Part shown: piece by piece, positions 47,443 to 58,908 of the stretch
Numbering within the stretch: the first letter of the stretch is position 1
Layout of the letters: each line of letters opens with the position of its first letter
Assembly (NCBI GenBank): GCA_023525975.1
Contig: CM042044.1
Location: forward strand, 14,122,501 to 14,186,500
Source: Smallanthus sonchifolius
Taxonomy: Eukaryota > Streptophyta > Magnoliopsida > Asterales > Asteraceae
Reading direction: 5' to 3'
DNA length: 64,000 nucleotides
Program-made: the position numbers and the translations under genes
The notes under the pieces: model-generated
What the model saw: only the letters and a program-made list of their open reading frames with translations
What the model was told of the DNA's origin: nothing
Database searches by the model: none

Positions 47443-48849
47443 AAATCAACTTTTACAACTCCAAAATTTATATAAAAACTTATAAATTCCACATTAATTA
47501 GAACAGAATACAAAAAGGTTTACAATTTTTGCATAAAAATCTCTATTTTTTATAAATTTAATTGTTAACTACTCAACTTAAATTATATTATTTTTGAGTA
47601 ATTTATTTACCTAATGTATTAAATTTTGTGACAAAGTTTTATAAATATTTCTTACAAGGTTTTATAAAATTTGAGTTATTTCAAAAGATAAATAAATAAA
47701 TAAATAAATTTATTATTTATATAAATTACTTTTACAAATACACTTAGAGTTTAAATTATATTTAAGATTATTATTTTGAACCAATATTTACACCTCTTTA
47801 TAACATAAATAAATAAAGTAAAAATTATTTATTTATTTTACAAATATAATTTTCACTCTATTTTCTAACTAAATAAATAAATAATAATTATTTGATTTAT
47901 TTAGTTATTCAAACCCAAACTCTAATTCAATTATTTTAAAACTATTCATTTCAATTTCTCATTTTATAAAAACACTTATACAAACCCCAATTACCTACAC
48001 ACTTCTTTACATAATACAACACAAACCCTTTGTACACACATCTATTTTAATCATAGACTTGAGCATAGACTATTGTACACATTATTAATCTAGATCCTTA
48101 TACATTACACACTAGGTTAACGTTGTGAGATTGCAAGGATTCCTTTGCTACCTAGTCTCTCGTGCTAGCTACATCTTTGATTCAAGTGAGTATTACATAG
48201 CCCCTTTTTACACTTTTACACTTTTGGGGTGAAACATGAACACTATACATACAATGATTTACATTAATTTGTTTGTGTAAATTTGAGCTTTATGTTTGAG
48301 TACTAGGTGTGTTACCTATTTTGTGTGCAAATTCATGTGCAATCATTAGCTATTCAAGCCGACGGTTAACAATGATAGATCTATTGAGTCTCACAAACCC
48401 ACCCAGTTAGGGTGATTGTTACCGACAACACACTTTGTTTTGCATGCTAGTTACAAAGGTTTGATTGTACTACTTGGTTACACAATAGTAACTCTCCATA
48501 ATTGCCTTATTTATCATGATTTGTAAGGATTTGTTTACTCACATCTATATACTATCTATGTACAAACCTATGTATGCTCATCAACTTTTTAGTTGACTTT
48601 ATTTTACTCATATTTCAGGTGCTAATGTGTGAGTTGATCAAGGCATGCTACACTTAAGTTTGGACTTAGTTAATTTTAAATAAAGAACATTATGTATTTC
48701 ATTTTACGTACTTGTTTGAATTTGGTTTGTGTTTGATTTGTTTGAAATGAAATTTGATGATTAATATATTTCAATCTAGTCAACCTTGTGCTCATGAACA
48801 GTTTACATGTCCCGCCCCGACGTATTCCGCCGTCGGTTGGGGTGTGACA

Positions 48850-48871
48850 TTACCACTAGACCAGTGACCTC
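48850..48871 (-). ncRNA. tRNA-like module 1, A-box half (split)
   Basis: Minus-strand CACTGGTCTAGTGGTAA is a good A box. It continues at 45952 on the other side of the inner solo LTR; the shared TTACC is the TSD. Confidence 0.55.
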
Positions 48872-48951
48872 TTGTTGTTCTAAGGTTGGTTTCCCGTGGT
48901 TTTAATCAATGGACAGTAGGGACTGGGTTATGTTATAATGGAAAACACCCA

Positions 48952-49026
48952 AAAATGGTACGGGTATGGGTCTCGAACCCGCTACCATACGTGCATAAGT
49001 CATGAGTTTTAACCAGTTGGGCTAGG
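48952..49026 (-). ncRNA. tRNA-like module 2 (outer solo LTR)
   Basis: Minus-strand GCCCAACTGGTTAAAACTC (A-box-like), then TAGCGGGTTCGAGACCCATA (B box with a short T-stem), then TTTTT at 48956-48952. It lies about 80 bases from module 1, as modules 3 and 4 do from each other. Confidence 0.5.
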
Positions 49027-50470
49027 CATTGTCTTGATAAGTATTCACTCCTTTAGTCATTTAACACACAAACCCAACCCGCCTTCTTCCCCAAATCTGC
49101 AAACCCTAGTCGTGAAAATTGACTCGATTAAGCAATAGATTGAAGCTCCAATCATGGGGCTATCAATCATGGGCTCAGAACATATAAAACGACACAAGAA
49201 ATACCTGTTTTAGTGGAGTACTGAAGGAGAACAGCAGGGGAAACCGAGTTCGGTGTTCTTCGCTTCGACAGAGCTTCAGAGGTGGAATGTTGGTTACGAG
49301 AGATATTATAAAGTTTGTGAGAGGGTTTGCGCATGTGAGGGAGCAGTCTAAATGGCTCAATTTCCTTTAATTTGTTCGATTCGAATTGGTTTGATAGGAA
49401 GCAGCTTTCGGGAGTAATTTGTGCATTAAGTTGATAATTGATAATAATATGAGCCACATATATGGTTGGAATACATGTGAGAAGTAATTGTGCGTGATTT
49501 GCGGGTTCTAAACGTGTCTAATTTCCTTGATTTCTAACCGAATTGGCTCGGATTTACTTTGGATAGTCAAAATTGACGAATGGGGTTAATCTGTTTGATT
49601 TGGACTCAATTGATTCATCAGGATCCTTTGGTTTTGTTCGCAAAACATTTTCTAACGATCAAGAGGCAATAACCACCTATGAATCCGTGATTTAGTAACT
49701 GAATTAGAGGGGTTTTGTCCTTCTTTGACTTTCCTAAGTCAAACTAGCGAGGAAAGGGTCCAAGATCATTAAAAAAATCCAATTTGAAATGCAAGGGTTC
49801 AAATACAAGTGTGAGGGTTCAAAATTTGGAGTCTAATTGTTCAAAGGGGTTCTAGGCTACATGCTTTGATATAAATTCATTTAAATTTTATCTAAATGAT
49901 AAATATTGTTTTTTTACAACACTTATAAAAAATCTAAACCATATTTTATTTTATAAAATTTATAAGACTAGTTATATTATAAATTTAGCATGATTTATTT
50001 GAAAACACATAACTGTTTAAAACTAACAATTATTCTTATGTGATAAATTTTAGATATATAAGTGTGTTTGCTTACATGCATTTATAAATGATTATATACA
50101 TATACATACTTATATACTTAGGTAAAACCTATATAATTAAAAGAGTGGGAGAATATATGATTAAAGTTTAAATTGATTTAATAAGGTATATGCATATGTA
50201 TGATAAGAGTTCACATGTTTCATTCATATATATATGTTTATTATAGCAGAATGTTTCCCTGTGTCTATAAACATACCTACATGTGTTATAGAGCAATAAT
50301 ATGTAATGCAAGGTTTGAAATGAATTGAATTGATATAGGTGTTTTAAAGAAAATAAGTAATGTGACATGATGAGTTTGAACAAATACGGGACCTCAAGTG
50401 TTTATTATTGTACATAATAAAATGAATAAAGAAACAATTATGGCCTGAAAATCACGGATGTTACACTATG

Positions 50471-51555
50471 GGTTGGCCCGCACATCGAGATCTTACCCTC
50501 GAGGTGTACTTTACATTTGTGTTCCGGCCGTGTGAGCCGGGATTGCCAGAGCTGGACGAGACTGATATTGCAGAGGGACGGGTGGACGCGGAGGTTACTT
50601 TCCGCATGTTCGGGGTTGTGCATAGTATGTCCCTTAGACGGTTTGTTGTTGTCAGCAACCTCTATACCGAGGAGGAGACTCAGGATCCGATCTACACCAC
50701 GGCTATCTATATGGGGGCAGATGACGCACACCGGGTCTGGTGGCCTGCGATTGGTGACCATGCGTTTGGGGCCGATAGCAAAGTCTCTCACATACGAGAC
50801 CCTCTTTATCGTTACATGCACCGGCTGATCGCCACGTCCATCGCTGGACGTGGCAAGGGAACCGATAGGGTCACCGCCATAGACCTCTTCTATCTTCGGT
50901 GTCTGCTCACACACACACCCTGCCACCTCGCTCGTGGTCTGGCGGATTACTTTGCCGGTTACTATCTCAAGTAGTCACGAGGGGCGTTGGTCGGCAAAAC
51001 ATCGTGTCGCAAATCGCTAGAGTCCTGGGATACGCTCATGCGATGGCAAAGCTACCTATGGCTACGGTTTCCCTGCGCGTGGCGGGCCGAGCCACGGCGA
51101 CTGGGATGAGGATCTCCCAGAGGTTCCTGGACGGGCAGTGGCGTTTGGTGAGGAGATATGATGTTTTGAAGGCCTGGGTGCCCGAGTCGTTGGTGGACCC
51201 CAACCCACTGAGTGCGCACGAGATCCAGCTTGAGGAGGTGGTCGGCGGAGGGGATGAGCCGGTTTAGCCGGCGGTCGAGCCAGAGGCCGAGCCGGTGCCG
51301 CCGCAACATCCTCCGTGCGTGTACCATGTCGTGCGGTTGCCTGCCGCCACACTGGATATGATTCGGGATACTCAGGCTCGGGTCACGCGCACCGAGGAGA
51401 TGCTGCAGTGGCTCATCGACCACACGGTCGTGAAGTATCGGGCCGCCGGTAGGCCGTTGTTGAGACCACCACCCCGACGGTTGAGCCACGACAGTGCTAG
51501 CACGTTCGGTGCAGGTGGGTCCGATACGGATGGTGATGACAAGATGGAGGATTAG
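50471..51555 (+). pseudogene. ATHILA-ORF1-like gene, second part
   Basis: In frame with 43990-44220. It contains RVDAEVTFRMFGVVHSMSLR, VSHIRDPLYRYMHRLIATS and VTAIDLFYLRCLLTHTPCHL, the typical core of ATHILA-ORF1-type proteins. A frameshift near 50972 moves the frame (then QNIVSQIARVLGYAHAM), and a TAG at 51265 interrupts it. The C-terminus has a coiled-coil-like DTQARVTRTEEMLQWLIDH and ends DDKMED at 51555. GC content is clearly higher than in the neighbours. With one shift, one stop and the LTR insertion it is not functional here. Confidence 0.65.
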
Positions 51556-52130
51556 ATATATTGTTTAGATAGAGTTGTACTTTTGTTTTTATATGTACAA
51601 AGTCGTTGTATATGATGTTATATATGTGATTTTATTTATGAGTAGTATGGTTTGGTTGTGTTTGTTTGGTTGTTTGTAATGGTTGTATATGATGTTTATA
51701 TATGTGATTTTATTTACGAATAGTTTAACACGCGAAAAAAACTCTTAGTTTTACATCTCAAACCGAAAATCAAAACAAAAACTAGTTTTATAATAAAATA
51801 GACGTGACCGGATTTTAAAAACTATTGTTACCGATTTTTACAAACTCTTAACGTGATAAAAAAAAAACCAAAAGATAAGTCATTATTCACTTTTTATATC
51901 TCAACCCGATAATCGAGGTGACCGGATTTTAAAAACTTTAACTACTGATTTTTACAAACTCTTAACGTGATAAAAACAAAAAACTAAATTAAAAAAAAAT
52001 AAGTCGTTATTCACTTTTACATCTCAAACCGATAATCGAGGTGACCGGATTTTAAAAACTATAACTACCGATTTTTACAAACTCTTAACGTGATAAAAAC
52101 AAAAAACTAAATTAAAAAAAAAATAAGTAA
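51556..52130. repeat. 3' flank with three-copy tandem repeat
   Basis: After the stop, TATATGTGATTTTATTTA occurs twice (near 51623 and 51700). From 51770 about three units of 105-120 bp contain GTGACCGGATTTTAAAAAC and CAAACTCTTAACGTGATAAA. No gene. Confidence 0.8.
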
Positions 52131-52335
52131 GGGGTGACGGATTGCCCTATATGTGACATATACACCACCAAAACCTTAAAACCCAACTCAATCCTAAAAA
52201 AAACCACCAACACATCCCGACATTCTCTGGCGCGCTGATTACAAAGTCTGGTGGTAAGGGTGACGGATTGCCCTATACGTGACATTTGTTGCCCTAAACG
52301 CCACATTTAGCCCTATACGTGACGGTTAGGGCAGA
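52125..52335. repeat. CGTCACGTATAGG-type motif cluster, right end of the old unit
   Basis: GGTGACGGATTGCCCTATA occurs at 52132 and 52259, and AGCCCTATACGTGACGG ends at about 52324. On the minus strand the last copy reads CCGTCACGTATAGGGCT, matching GCCGTCACGTATAGGTCT near 9649 in inverted orientation. Confidence 0.8.
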
Positions 52336-54560
52336 TATAGTTCAAAAATTATACGGTATCTCTAAATTTTCCCTACATTATAAGGGATTTTTGACCCTTA
52401 CATATACGTAATTTTGTATTATATATATGCAACTTTGCATTACATATGTAATACCCTTCATAACTAACGACCTATTTCTAATCGTTTGTTGGTATTTTAA
52501 CAAAACATAAATTGTAATCGTTTGTTTACAGAAAAAAAAAATCATTTTTAGTGTTACGTTGAACAATTTTGGGGATTTTATAATGATTTCAACCCGCTTT
52601 TTCGAACATTATGCTTTCGGGTTTTAAGGATGTGTAAAAAAAATAGTGTATTTAGTTTTTAATTTTACTAACCTTGTATAGATCTTTCTTTGCTTCTTTC
52701 TTCAAATTTCTTCAACGAGATCAATAATGGTGGAAAATGGATGGTATTAGGTTTTTGAAGAGAGAGAGCATTGATTCGACTGAAATGCATCTGACATTTT
52801 TTCTTCAATCATGATTTTTTGGACAATAGAACTTTACTAAACTACCCTTTAGGGTATAAAATAATGTATTTAAAATTGAGAAATGATTTTTTTATTGTGT
52901 TTTAATCTTAACCATTAATCAAAGATCTCTTTTTTTAATCAAAGGTTAGAAATTAGTTTTTTACTTTACACATAAAAAGTTGATTTATAATATATATATA
53001 TATATATATAGATTAAAATTAAAATATTAATTTTTTTATTTGTAACGGTTACATACAACGGATAGTTTAACCATTCAAAGCCCCCTTCTAGCGTGATTGC
53101 CCTCCCCCTCCCCCCTTCACGCCCCAATAACGCCTGGTGGGCGGTGTTCCTAGACGTTTTTTTACTGACTTGGATCCCCCCTCGTATTCACAGACTCCAC
53201 TACACATTATCTTAGAAAATAATTACATTTTTATTCATTTATACACCCTTGAAAGTATGAAAAAATGTTATTATATTAGTTTCTTTTAAACAATTGTGAT
53301 GAAAATGCATAGAATGCCTCTGTTATATGACACTATATATGGATCCTGTGGAGTTCAAAATCTAATACAGCAGAAGACATTATATATAAAATTAAATAAT
53401 TCAAGTTATATTACATTTTTTTGTTTTATATGTAATGGCATTTTGCGTGAAAAGTAAAATAAATCCAACCAAACTCTATATTTTCATGTGACAACAAATA
53501 TCGTGTTTGATGATTGGTCAGTATCTTTGTGTCTCTTCTTGAAATTTTGAAACTTTTGAGGCTTAAAAAATTAAAAATCATCTTCAAAATATATGTAGAA
53601 TGGATTCTCGAAAGCATATATAATTAAGTCAAAACCTTTAGATAAACTCACCATGCGTGATAAGAGCGTATAAGATTTATAACTATAAATTAAAGCAAGA
53701 AAAAAAATTTGGCATGAAAACTTTTAAAATGAGCTATAAAAACGTATGAAAAAAGATAATTGGGGGTGCAAGATTCGAAGACGCGATGCCTGCTTCAGCC
53801 TAAACCATGGATACCACTGTTTCAAAGAGACATTTTGGTTTCTATTTTATGTAACAATTTTTTTAAAGCAAAGCAGAATATGAGAAAATTATTAAAAATA
53901 AAAAAAAGCAAGCATCAACCCACTTGTACATAATCCCTACCCATTTGTACATTTTCTACAGTAACCCACACATACCAATCTTAGCTTTTTAATGTATATT
54001 TATTTATACGCGTAAGTTTTTCTTATAAAATAACTTTTTGTCCCTAAAATTTAACGAAGTGCCATTTCTAAGTGTTTAAAAATATTGGCATGGATAGTTA
54101 TTCTATTATATAACATGATAAACATTTGTTTTTAAAATGGTTAAAACTGATAAAGTGATATTTATGTTAAAAAACATCTACATGAAATTCACGTAAAGAA
54201 AAATTATCAACATGCCTCTACATTGGTAATGATTGTGTTACCTATTCATGTTTAAAAACAATAATCAAAAACATCTTTTAAATAAGTTCGGTGACTTTAA
54301 TATTGTTGAATTGAAAGACTTTTCCATGCAAAACAAGAATATGTGTTGTTGTGCTAACCCTATAGAATATATATGCTATAACATTATGTATTTTGATTTT
54401 AAACTTGTATACTTTAATACATAAACAATTATATCCTATACCCTTAACCTTTTAGGGCCCTTGAATGCGAATATCAACCTAGTATACTTTTTGCCTACAT
54501 ATATTTCAAGAAAAATGAAATAAAAGAAATTTAAATATAAGGAAAAAAAAGCAACATATC
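52336..54560. other. AT-rich stretch without a recognised gene
   Basis: Mostly AT-rich with short ORFs only. It contains a TA tract at 52990-53010, a GC-rich island at 53075-53160 (CCCTCCCCCTCCCCCC, GCCTGGTGGGCGGTG) that may be a small transposon relic, and a tRNA-like relic at 53762-53825. Confidence 0.4.
53762..53825 (-). ncRNA. Degenerate tRNA-like sequence
   Basis: Minus strand: CAGTGGTATCCATGG (weak A box), then GCGTCTTCGAATCTTGC (weak B box, one end mismatched). No T run directly follows. Probably a relic. Confidence 0.3.
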
Positions 54561-54696
54561 TCAAGAATACCTTAAAAACATCATCCACTTAAATCAAACA
54601 TTATAATAATTAAATTACAATTGCCAAGCTTCCCTTATCCTTTGAATAAATTAAGGACCTTTTATTTTTTTATGGCTTTTAGTATTTTACAAAGCT

Positions 54697-55056
54697 CTAG
54701 CAGCTCTTTCTGGGCTTGTTTTTTCTCCTGCTTCTTCTTGGTTGATCCTTGTTAGCACTAGTAGGAGAAGGAGATGGTGTTTCTTTTGCTTCTTCTTTGA
54801 CCACTTCATCATTTGACTTTTCTATCTTTGACTTTAGTTTCTTTGACTCCATCTCTTCTTGCAAATCTTGAATTATTGCTTCTTCTTCATCATCTTCTTC
54901 ACTTTTCTCCACAGTTTTCCTTGGCCTCCCTCTCTTTCTTGGAGTAATTTGTTGTACCCGTTGCTGTTCCACTTGTACCTCCCCAATCACAGATGAAGAT
55001 TCTGCTATTGCTAATGATAATTCCTTTGTTTTCATTACTAACTTCTTCTTTCCCAT
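54697..55056 (-). CDS. Small AT-hook protein (119 residues)
   Basis: A single intact minus-strand frame. An AT-hook core KRGRPRK lies at residues 41-47 (TPRKRGRPRKTVEK), followed by an acidic run EKSEEDDEEE, a charged helical part and a basic tail RRSRRKNKPRKSC. AT-hook cores bind the minor groove of AT-rich DNA, so a nuclear chromatin role is likely. The start was chosen as the first ATG giving MGKKKLVMKTKE. An AATAAA-like signal lies downstream on the minus strand near 54661-54668. The upstream CT/GA-rich region (55150-55400) could be its leader or promoter. It is the best candidate for an ordinary host gene in this window; no intron is evident. Confidence 0.7.
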   Translation of the reverse strand: MGKKKLVMKTKELSLAIAESSSVIGEVQVEQQRVQQITPRKRGRPRKTVEKSEEDDEEEAIIQDLQEEMESKKLKSKIEKSNDEVVKEEAKETPSPSPTSANKDQPRRSRRKNKPRKSC

Positions 55057-55690
55057 CCCCCAAGAACCCTAAATCTTTTTCACCATCAAACACAAACCCA
55101 TGAAAAAGATTCAATCTTTTTTTCTTAACTTGAATATTTGATCAATCTTTATGTAAAATAATCAATACCCATTTGAAAAATCACAGAAAAAATATATAAA
55201 TTAATGGAAAAAAAAAGAAAAAAAGAAAAGAAAATCAAGAGAGAGAAGGAACTAGGGAAACACCATGCAAGCGTTGAGTATCTAGCAGAAAGAAAACTGA
55301 AGGATGAGGAGGAAATGAGGCCGAAAGAGAGTCTTGATAAAGTGGGGATAATGAGAAGACTACTACTACTACTCATCTTTTGTCTTGGCTTTGTTCTATT
55401 TCTTTTACCTTATTTTTTTATTTCTGCCTTTTTTGTATATACTATATAATATATTTTAATATATTAATTAATATATAGCCCTCGATGTTTATTCAAATAT
55501 GAGTTTCACCTCTAACCAGTAACCAGTATGTATGCAATTCATGCCCTTTGAGTGTACAATTTTTTTTTTGTTTTCTCACTTTAGTTTTTTTTTTTTTAAT
55601 TTTAGGAACTCTTAGCTTTGTATATTATTTTTTGTATTGCATCACATAGGACGCAAAAGCATATATAGATCAATCATAGTTTGAAGACTA
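55057..55690 (-). other. Upstream region of the AT-hook gene
   Basis: GA/CT-rich near 55200-55380 (AGAAAAAAAGAAAAGAAAAT on the plus strand), then AT-rich TATA-like sequence near 55435-55480 (ACTATATAATATATTT). The plus-strand 81-residue ORF here is probably an artefact of the purine-rich leader. Confidence 0.4.
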
Positions 55691-55699
55691 ATGTCACAA

Positions 55700-56575
55700 G
55701 GTCGACTACTAGCACCCTCGGTTGTTTAAGGGTTAAAGGTTAAAGTCTCGTTTATTGATATGAGTTTCGTCATGTCATATACTTATGAGAGGAGGGGCCC
55801 CAACGACCGAGCAGTGTTATGCGGGAAGTGCAAGCACTTTCATTGCAAGACTTCCTTTTATCGTTGAGGGTCACTCCAATGATATATAGGAGTAACCCGT
55901 AAAATCAAAGTGATTCAACACAAATTGACTAGATTCATCTTCAAACATTTGATTCATCACATTCTTCCACCGCCAAAATATACACGTCTCGTGCTTCGTT
56001 GTTCATTTTTTTTTTCACCAATGCTGAATCAGTGGACCTATACACTCATGGAAATTCTCAGCTACCACAACTACGTCAACCTTCCCTGTTTTGACAAACC
56101 AATTTGAACACGATCCATCCCTTTGGTTAGTCCATTACTCTTTCAAAAATTAAAGTGGAAAACGCAATCCCAAATTCGCGCTTACAGAGATGCTCACTAG
56201 CTTTACTCGATGCCATGAGCACCCTCCTTTTGATATCCTCCCACTATCATTACTAGTCATCATTTAAGAACTTATGGGATTGTGACAATCACTTGCCAAC
56301 TCTTCAAAGGCACGACGCTTTGTTATACCACTTTTCACAGGGTCATCTATTAAGGTCTTGTGTGGCGCCCTTGGTTGCATGAGGGCTTACTATTATGTCC
56401 AACTTATTAATATGGGTTACTGGTTTGGTCTTGTCATAGACTCATCAAGGTTACCTGAGTGGCCCAAAATCCCGACCAGTGTTACTCGGGAAATGTAAAC
56501 ACTTCCATTGTAAGTCTTTCCTTGATCATTAAAGCTTACTCTAAAGCGATTCAGTACAAATTGACACTAGTACAA
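55700..56575 (+). repeat. Diverged direct repeats of about 225 bp
   Basis: 55700-55930 and 56350-56575 share CCCTYGGTTG near the start, the pattern CGACCGAGCAGTGTTATGCGG versus CGACCAGTGTTACTCGGGAA, CACTTYCATTGYAAG, and end with CAGTACAAATTGAC/CAACACAAATTGAC. About 420 bp lies between them. They could be LTRs of a small non-autonomous element or a local duplication. Confidence 0.5.
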
Positions 56576-57355
56576 AAAAAAATAAAGCAAATACGGAAGT
56601 GACATTAACATTTTAAAGCTGTTGCTTAACCGCTGTAATTGCCGCTTTAAAAGTAATTTTCCTTTTACAGTGGTTCCTAAACCGCTTTAGAAGGTTTGAT
56701 TAACCCTAAATATTAAATTCATATAATACCATTTATAACGGTTTTAATAATACATTTAAAGCGGTCTTATATAATCAAATATAGTGGTCCATAGAATACA
56801 TTTACAGGGTCCATACATATAATACATTTACAATCAAATATAGTGGTCCTGATTGGTCTATATAAATATACAAAATCAAATATAGGGTGGTAAAAGATGC
56901 AAATGCAACGGTATAACTCAGACCATGACCGGTTAAAAAGGGCAAATGCGGTGGTCAATTTTATAGACCATTTACAATGATATTTCAACACAAATTCAGA
57001 CTCAAGAATGCCAATATTTGATAATTCAAAGACACAACCCAAAACCCGGCAATGCATATATAGAAACATTATATAAAAATAGAATCCATTTTCATTCAAT
57101 CACAGAACCCATAGTTTATATTGTGGCACAAAATTAATTGAGTATTACAGTCTAATACAACTAGGTAATACATCAAAAATTTATCTAATACAAAACTATA
57201 GCAGAAATAATCACATCTTTTCAAACCACATATCTTAACATGTCCATCTTCTTGCATAGTTTTCATAGTAAATCAATTCCAGCACTTTGAAACCTACATA
57301 ATGCTAGACCAAGCTTTAGAGATCAATATGCTTATAACATGTCTATCCATGCTAT

Positions 57356-58811
57356 CAATGGCGGATCTAGAAGGGTAACGAAAATTTTTTTTTACCGTAC
57401 TTTCATGTAAACAATTTTTTTTGACGATAACATCAATGGCAGAGCTTAAAAAAAGGTGGGGGGGGGGGGTTTCCTATCAGAGGGGGCCGGAACTATAAAT
57501 TTTTTGACCGAATACATATATATGTTGCCGTAACATGCGACTTGCGAGGCGGACTGCAGAGGTGGAGGACTGGGATTTGGCGGACGAAGCGTCGTACGGT
57601 GGTCTCAACTCAGGTCGAGCGGCTGGTCGAGTGGTCGGTATCTGACTCTCATAGTCTCACAGTTCCTGCTCTTTGTCTTATTTCTTAGCCGGTCGTTTGG
57701 GTAACTTGGGTTTGAGAATTAAGACTTTGATATATTGGGTATTAATAAAACCAGTGGCGGATCCAGGAATGTTTTTCATGGTGGTCGGAAATATTTGCGG
57801 TCGGTTGTCAATCATTAAATATTAATTTTTTCAGTCCGGTGCAAGCCGGGTCGGGCCTCGTCATTTAATATTATCACTAATTACAATTAACAAATAACAC
57901 ATATAGCATAGCTTATAACAAAATAATATGATAAGCAAAATTCAAAACTTAGAGAAAACTAAAAAAGAGTTACCTAAAATCGTGAAGAGGCAGCGGCGCA
58001 AGGCTGTGAATAGTGAATCGACTAGTAGGTATAGAATTGAAATTCGAGATTAGCGAAGAGGTCTGAAATCGTGATGAGGCATGACAAAAATTGTAATTAG
58101 CAAGTTGCCGTTCTTCGGACTGCGTGAAGCGTGAATATAAAATGTTGAGACGTTGATGGATCAGGATTGCCGCTATTTAGATTTTTTATTAGGTTAAATC
58201 TTTTCAAATTTTAAATGGGTAGTGAGTTAACTAAATATGGGCTTAGTTGTCTAAATGGGTAATGAGTTAATTAAATGTAAGTTTAATTGTTTAAAAGACT
58301 AAGTTTTTAGTCCCCTTTATTCCAAATGCCAAATTAAGTTATTAGTTTAAATGGGGGTCGATGTTAAAAATTAAATTTTCTTGGGGTCGGTGTTAAAAAA
58401 TAATTTGTTTGGGGGTCGGTATCAAATTTCATAGGGTCGGTTGAGATTATGTGGCATATATAACAAACAGAAAAAAAATTCTATGTGGGTCGGCCGACCC
58501 ACCTAGCAAATGCTAGGTACGCCACTGAATATAACATTTGGTCTGGCTAAAGCACAATTGTTTTATTAAAACCCAATACCTTAAAATCTTTAATAAAATG
58601 TGGGCCTTTTTTTAAGTATTAGGTTTTTTATAAAATTTTAGACTTTTTATGAAGTGTTGAGCTTTTAAAAAAATTTGAGGGGTAACGTAAGTTTTGCTCA
58701 GGGGTAACGTAAGGGGTAAGCGAATACATAAAACTGTAAAAAAATTACACTACACGTAAAAGTTGAGGGGTAACGGACGCTACCTCTACCCAGAGGGTAG
58801 GTCCGCCCCTG
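57356..58811. mobile_element. hAT-like non-autonomous element (outer)
   Basis: Ends CAATGGCGGATCTAG and (reverse) CAGGGGCGGACCTACC form imperfect terminal inverted repeats; the flanking 8-bp duplication CATGCTAT is perfect (57348-57355 and 58812-58819). No transposase ORF. Confidence 0.85.
57752..58527. mobile_element. hAT-like non-autonomous element nested in the previous one
   Basis: Ends CAGTGGCGGATCCAGG and (reverse) CAGTGGCGTACCTAGC; flanks AATAAAAC and AATATAAC match at seven of eight bases. It contains several GGGGTCGGTGTTAAAAA-like repeats near 58350-58430. 776 bp, no ORF. Confidence 0.8.
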
Positions 58812-58908
58812 CATGCTATAGATTACAAGTCCATACATGGAGATCATGTAAAAAATGTAAAAGCATACCTAGTAGATGACAAGATTTTGCAAAATAAACC
58901 AAACTCAT

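Larger units (their letters stand above)
45953..48849 (+). mobile_element. Solo LTR, plus orientation, inside the minus-strand solo LTR
   Basis: Starts TGTAACATTTCTGG and ends CGGTTGGGGTGTGACA; TSD TTACC at 45948-45952 and 48850-48854. Its last ~70 bases are nearly the inverse of the start of the outer copy (44221-44290), so both belong to one family. Without the TSDs the pair could be mistaken for a long terminal inverted repeat. It holds tRNA-like modules at 47207 and 47362. Confidence 0.9.
44221..50465 (-). mobile_element. Solo LTR, minus orientation, split by a second solo LTR
   Basis: Plus-strand ends are TGTCACACCCCAACCG and CACGGATGTTACA; flanking CTATG at 44216-44220 and 50466-50470 is a perfect 5-bp TSD. 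Without the inner copy and its duplication it is about 3.3 kb. No internal region, primer site or pol is present. It carries a tandem repeat at 44620-44900 and two tRNA-like modules. It splits the ATHILA-ORF1-like gene. Confidence 0.9.

Noticed and set aside
44221..48849. Looks like a DNA transposon with ~70-bp terminal inverted repeats
   Set aside because: Flanks do not match (CTATG versus TTACC). CTATG pairs with 50466-50470 and TTACC with 45948-45952, so these are two solo LTRs in opposite orientation.
55204..55449. 81-residue plus-strand ORF with a hydrophobic C-terminus
   Set aside because: Overlaps the purine-rich leader region of the AT-hook gene; composition explains the Lys/Glu and Leu/Phe runs.
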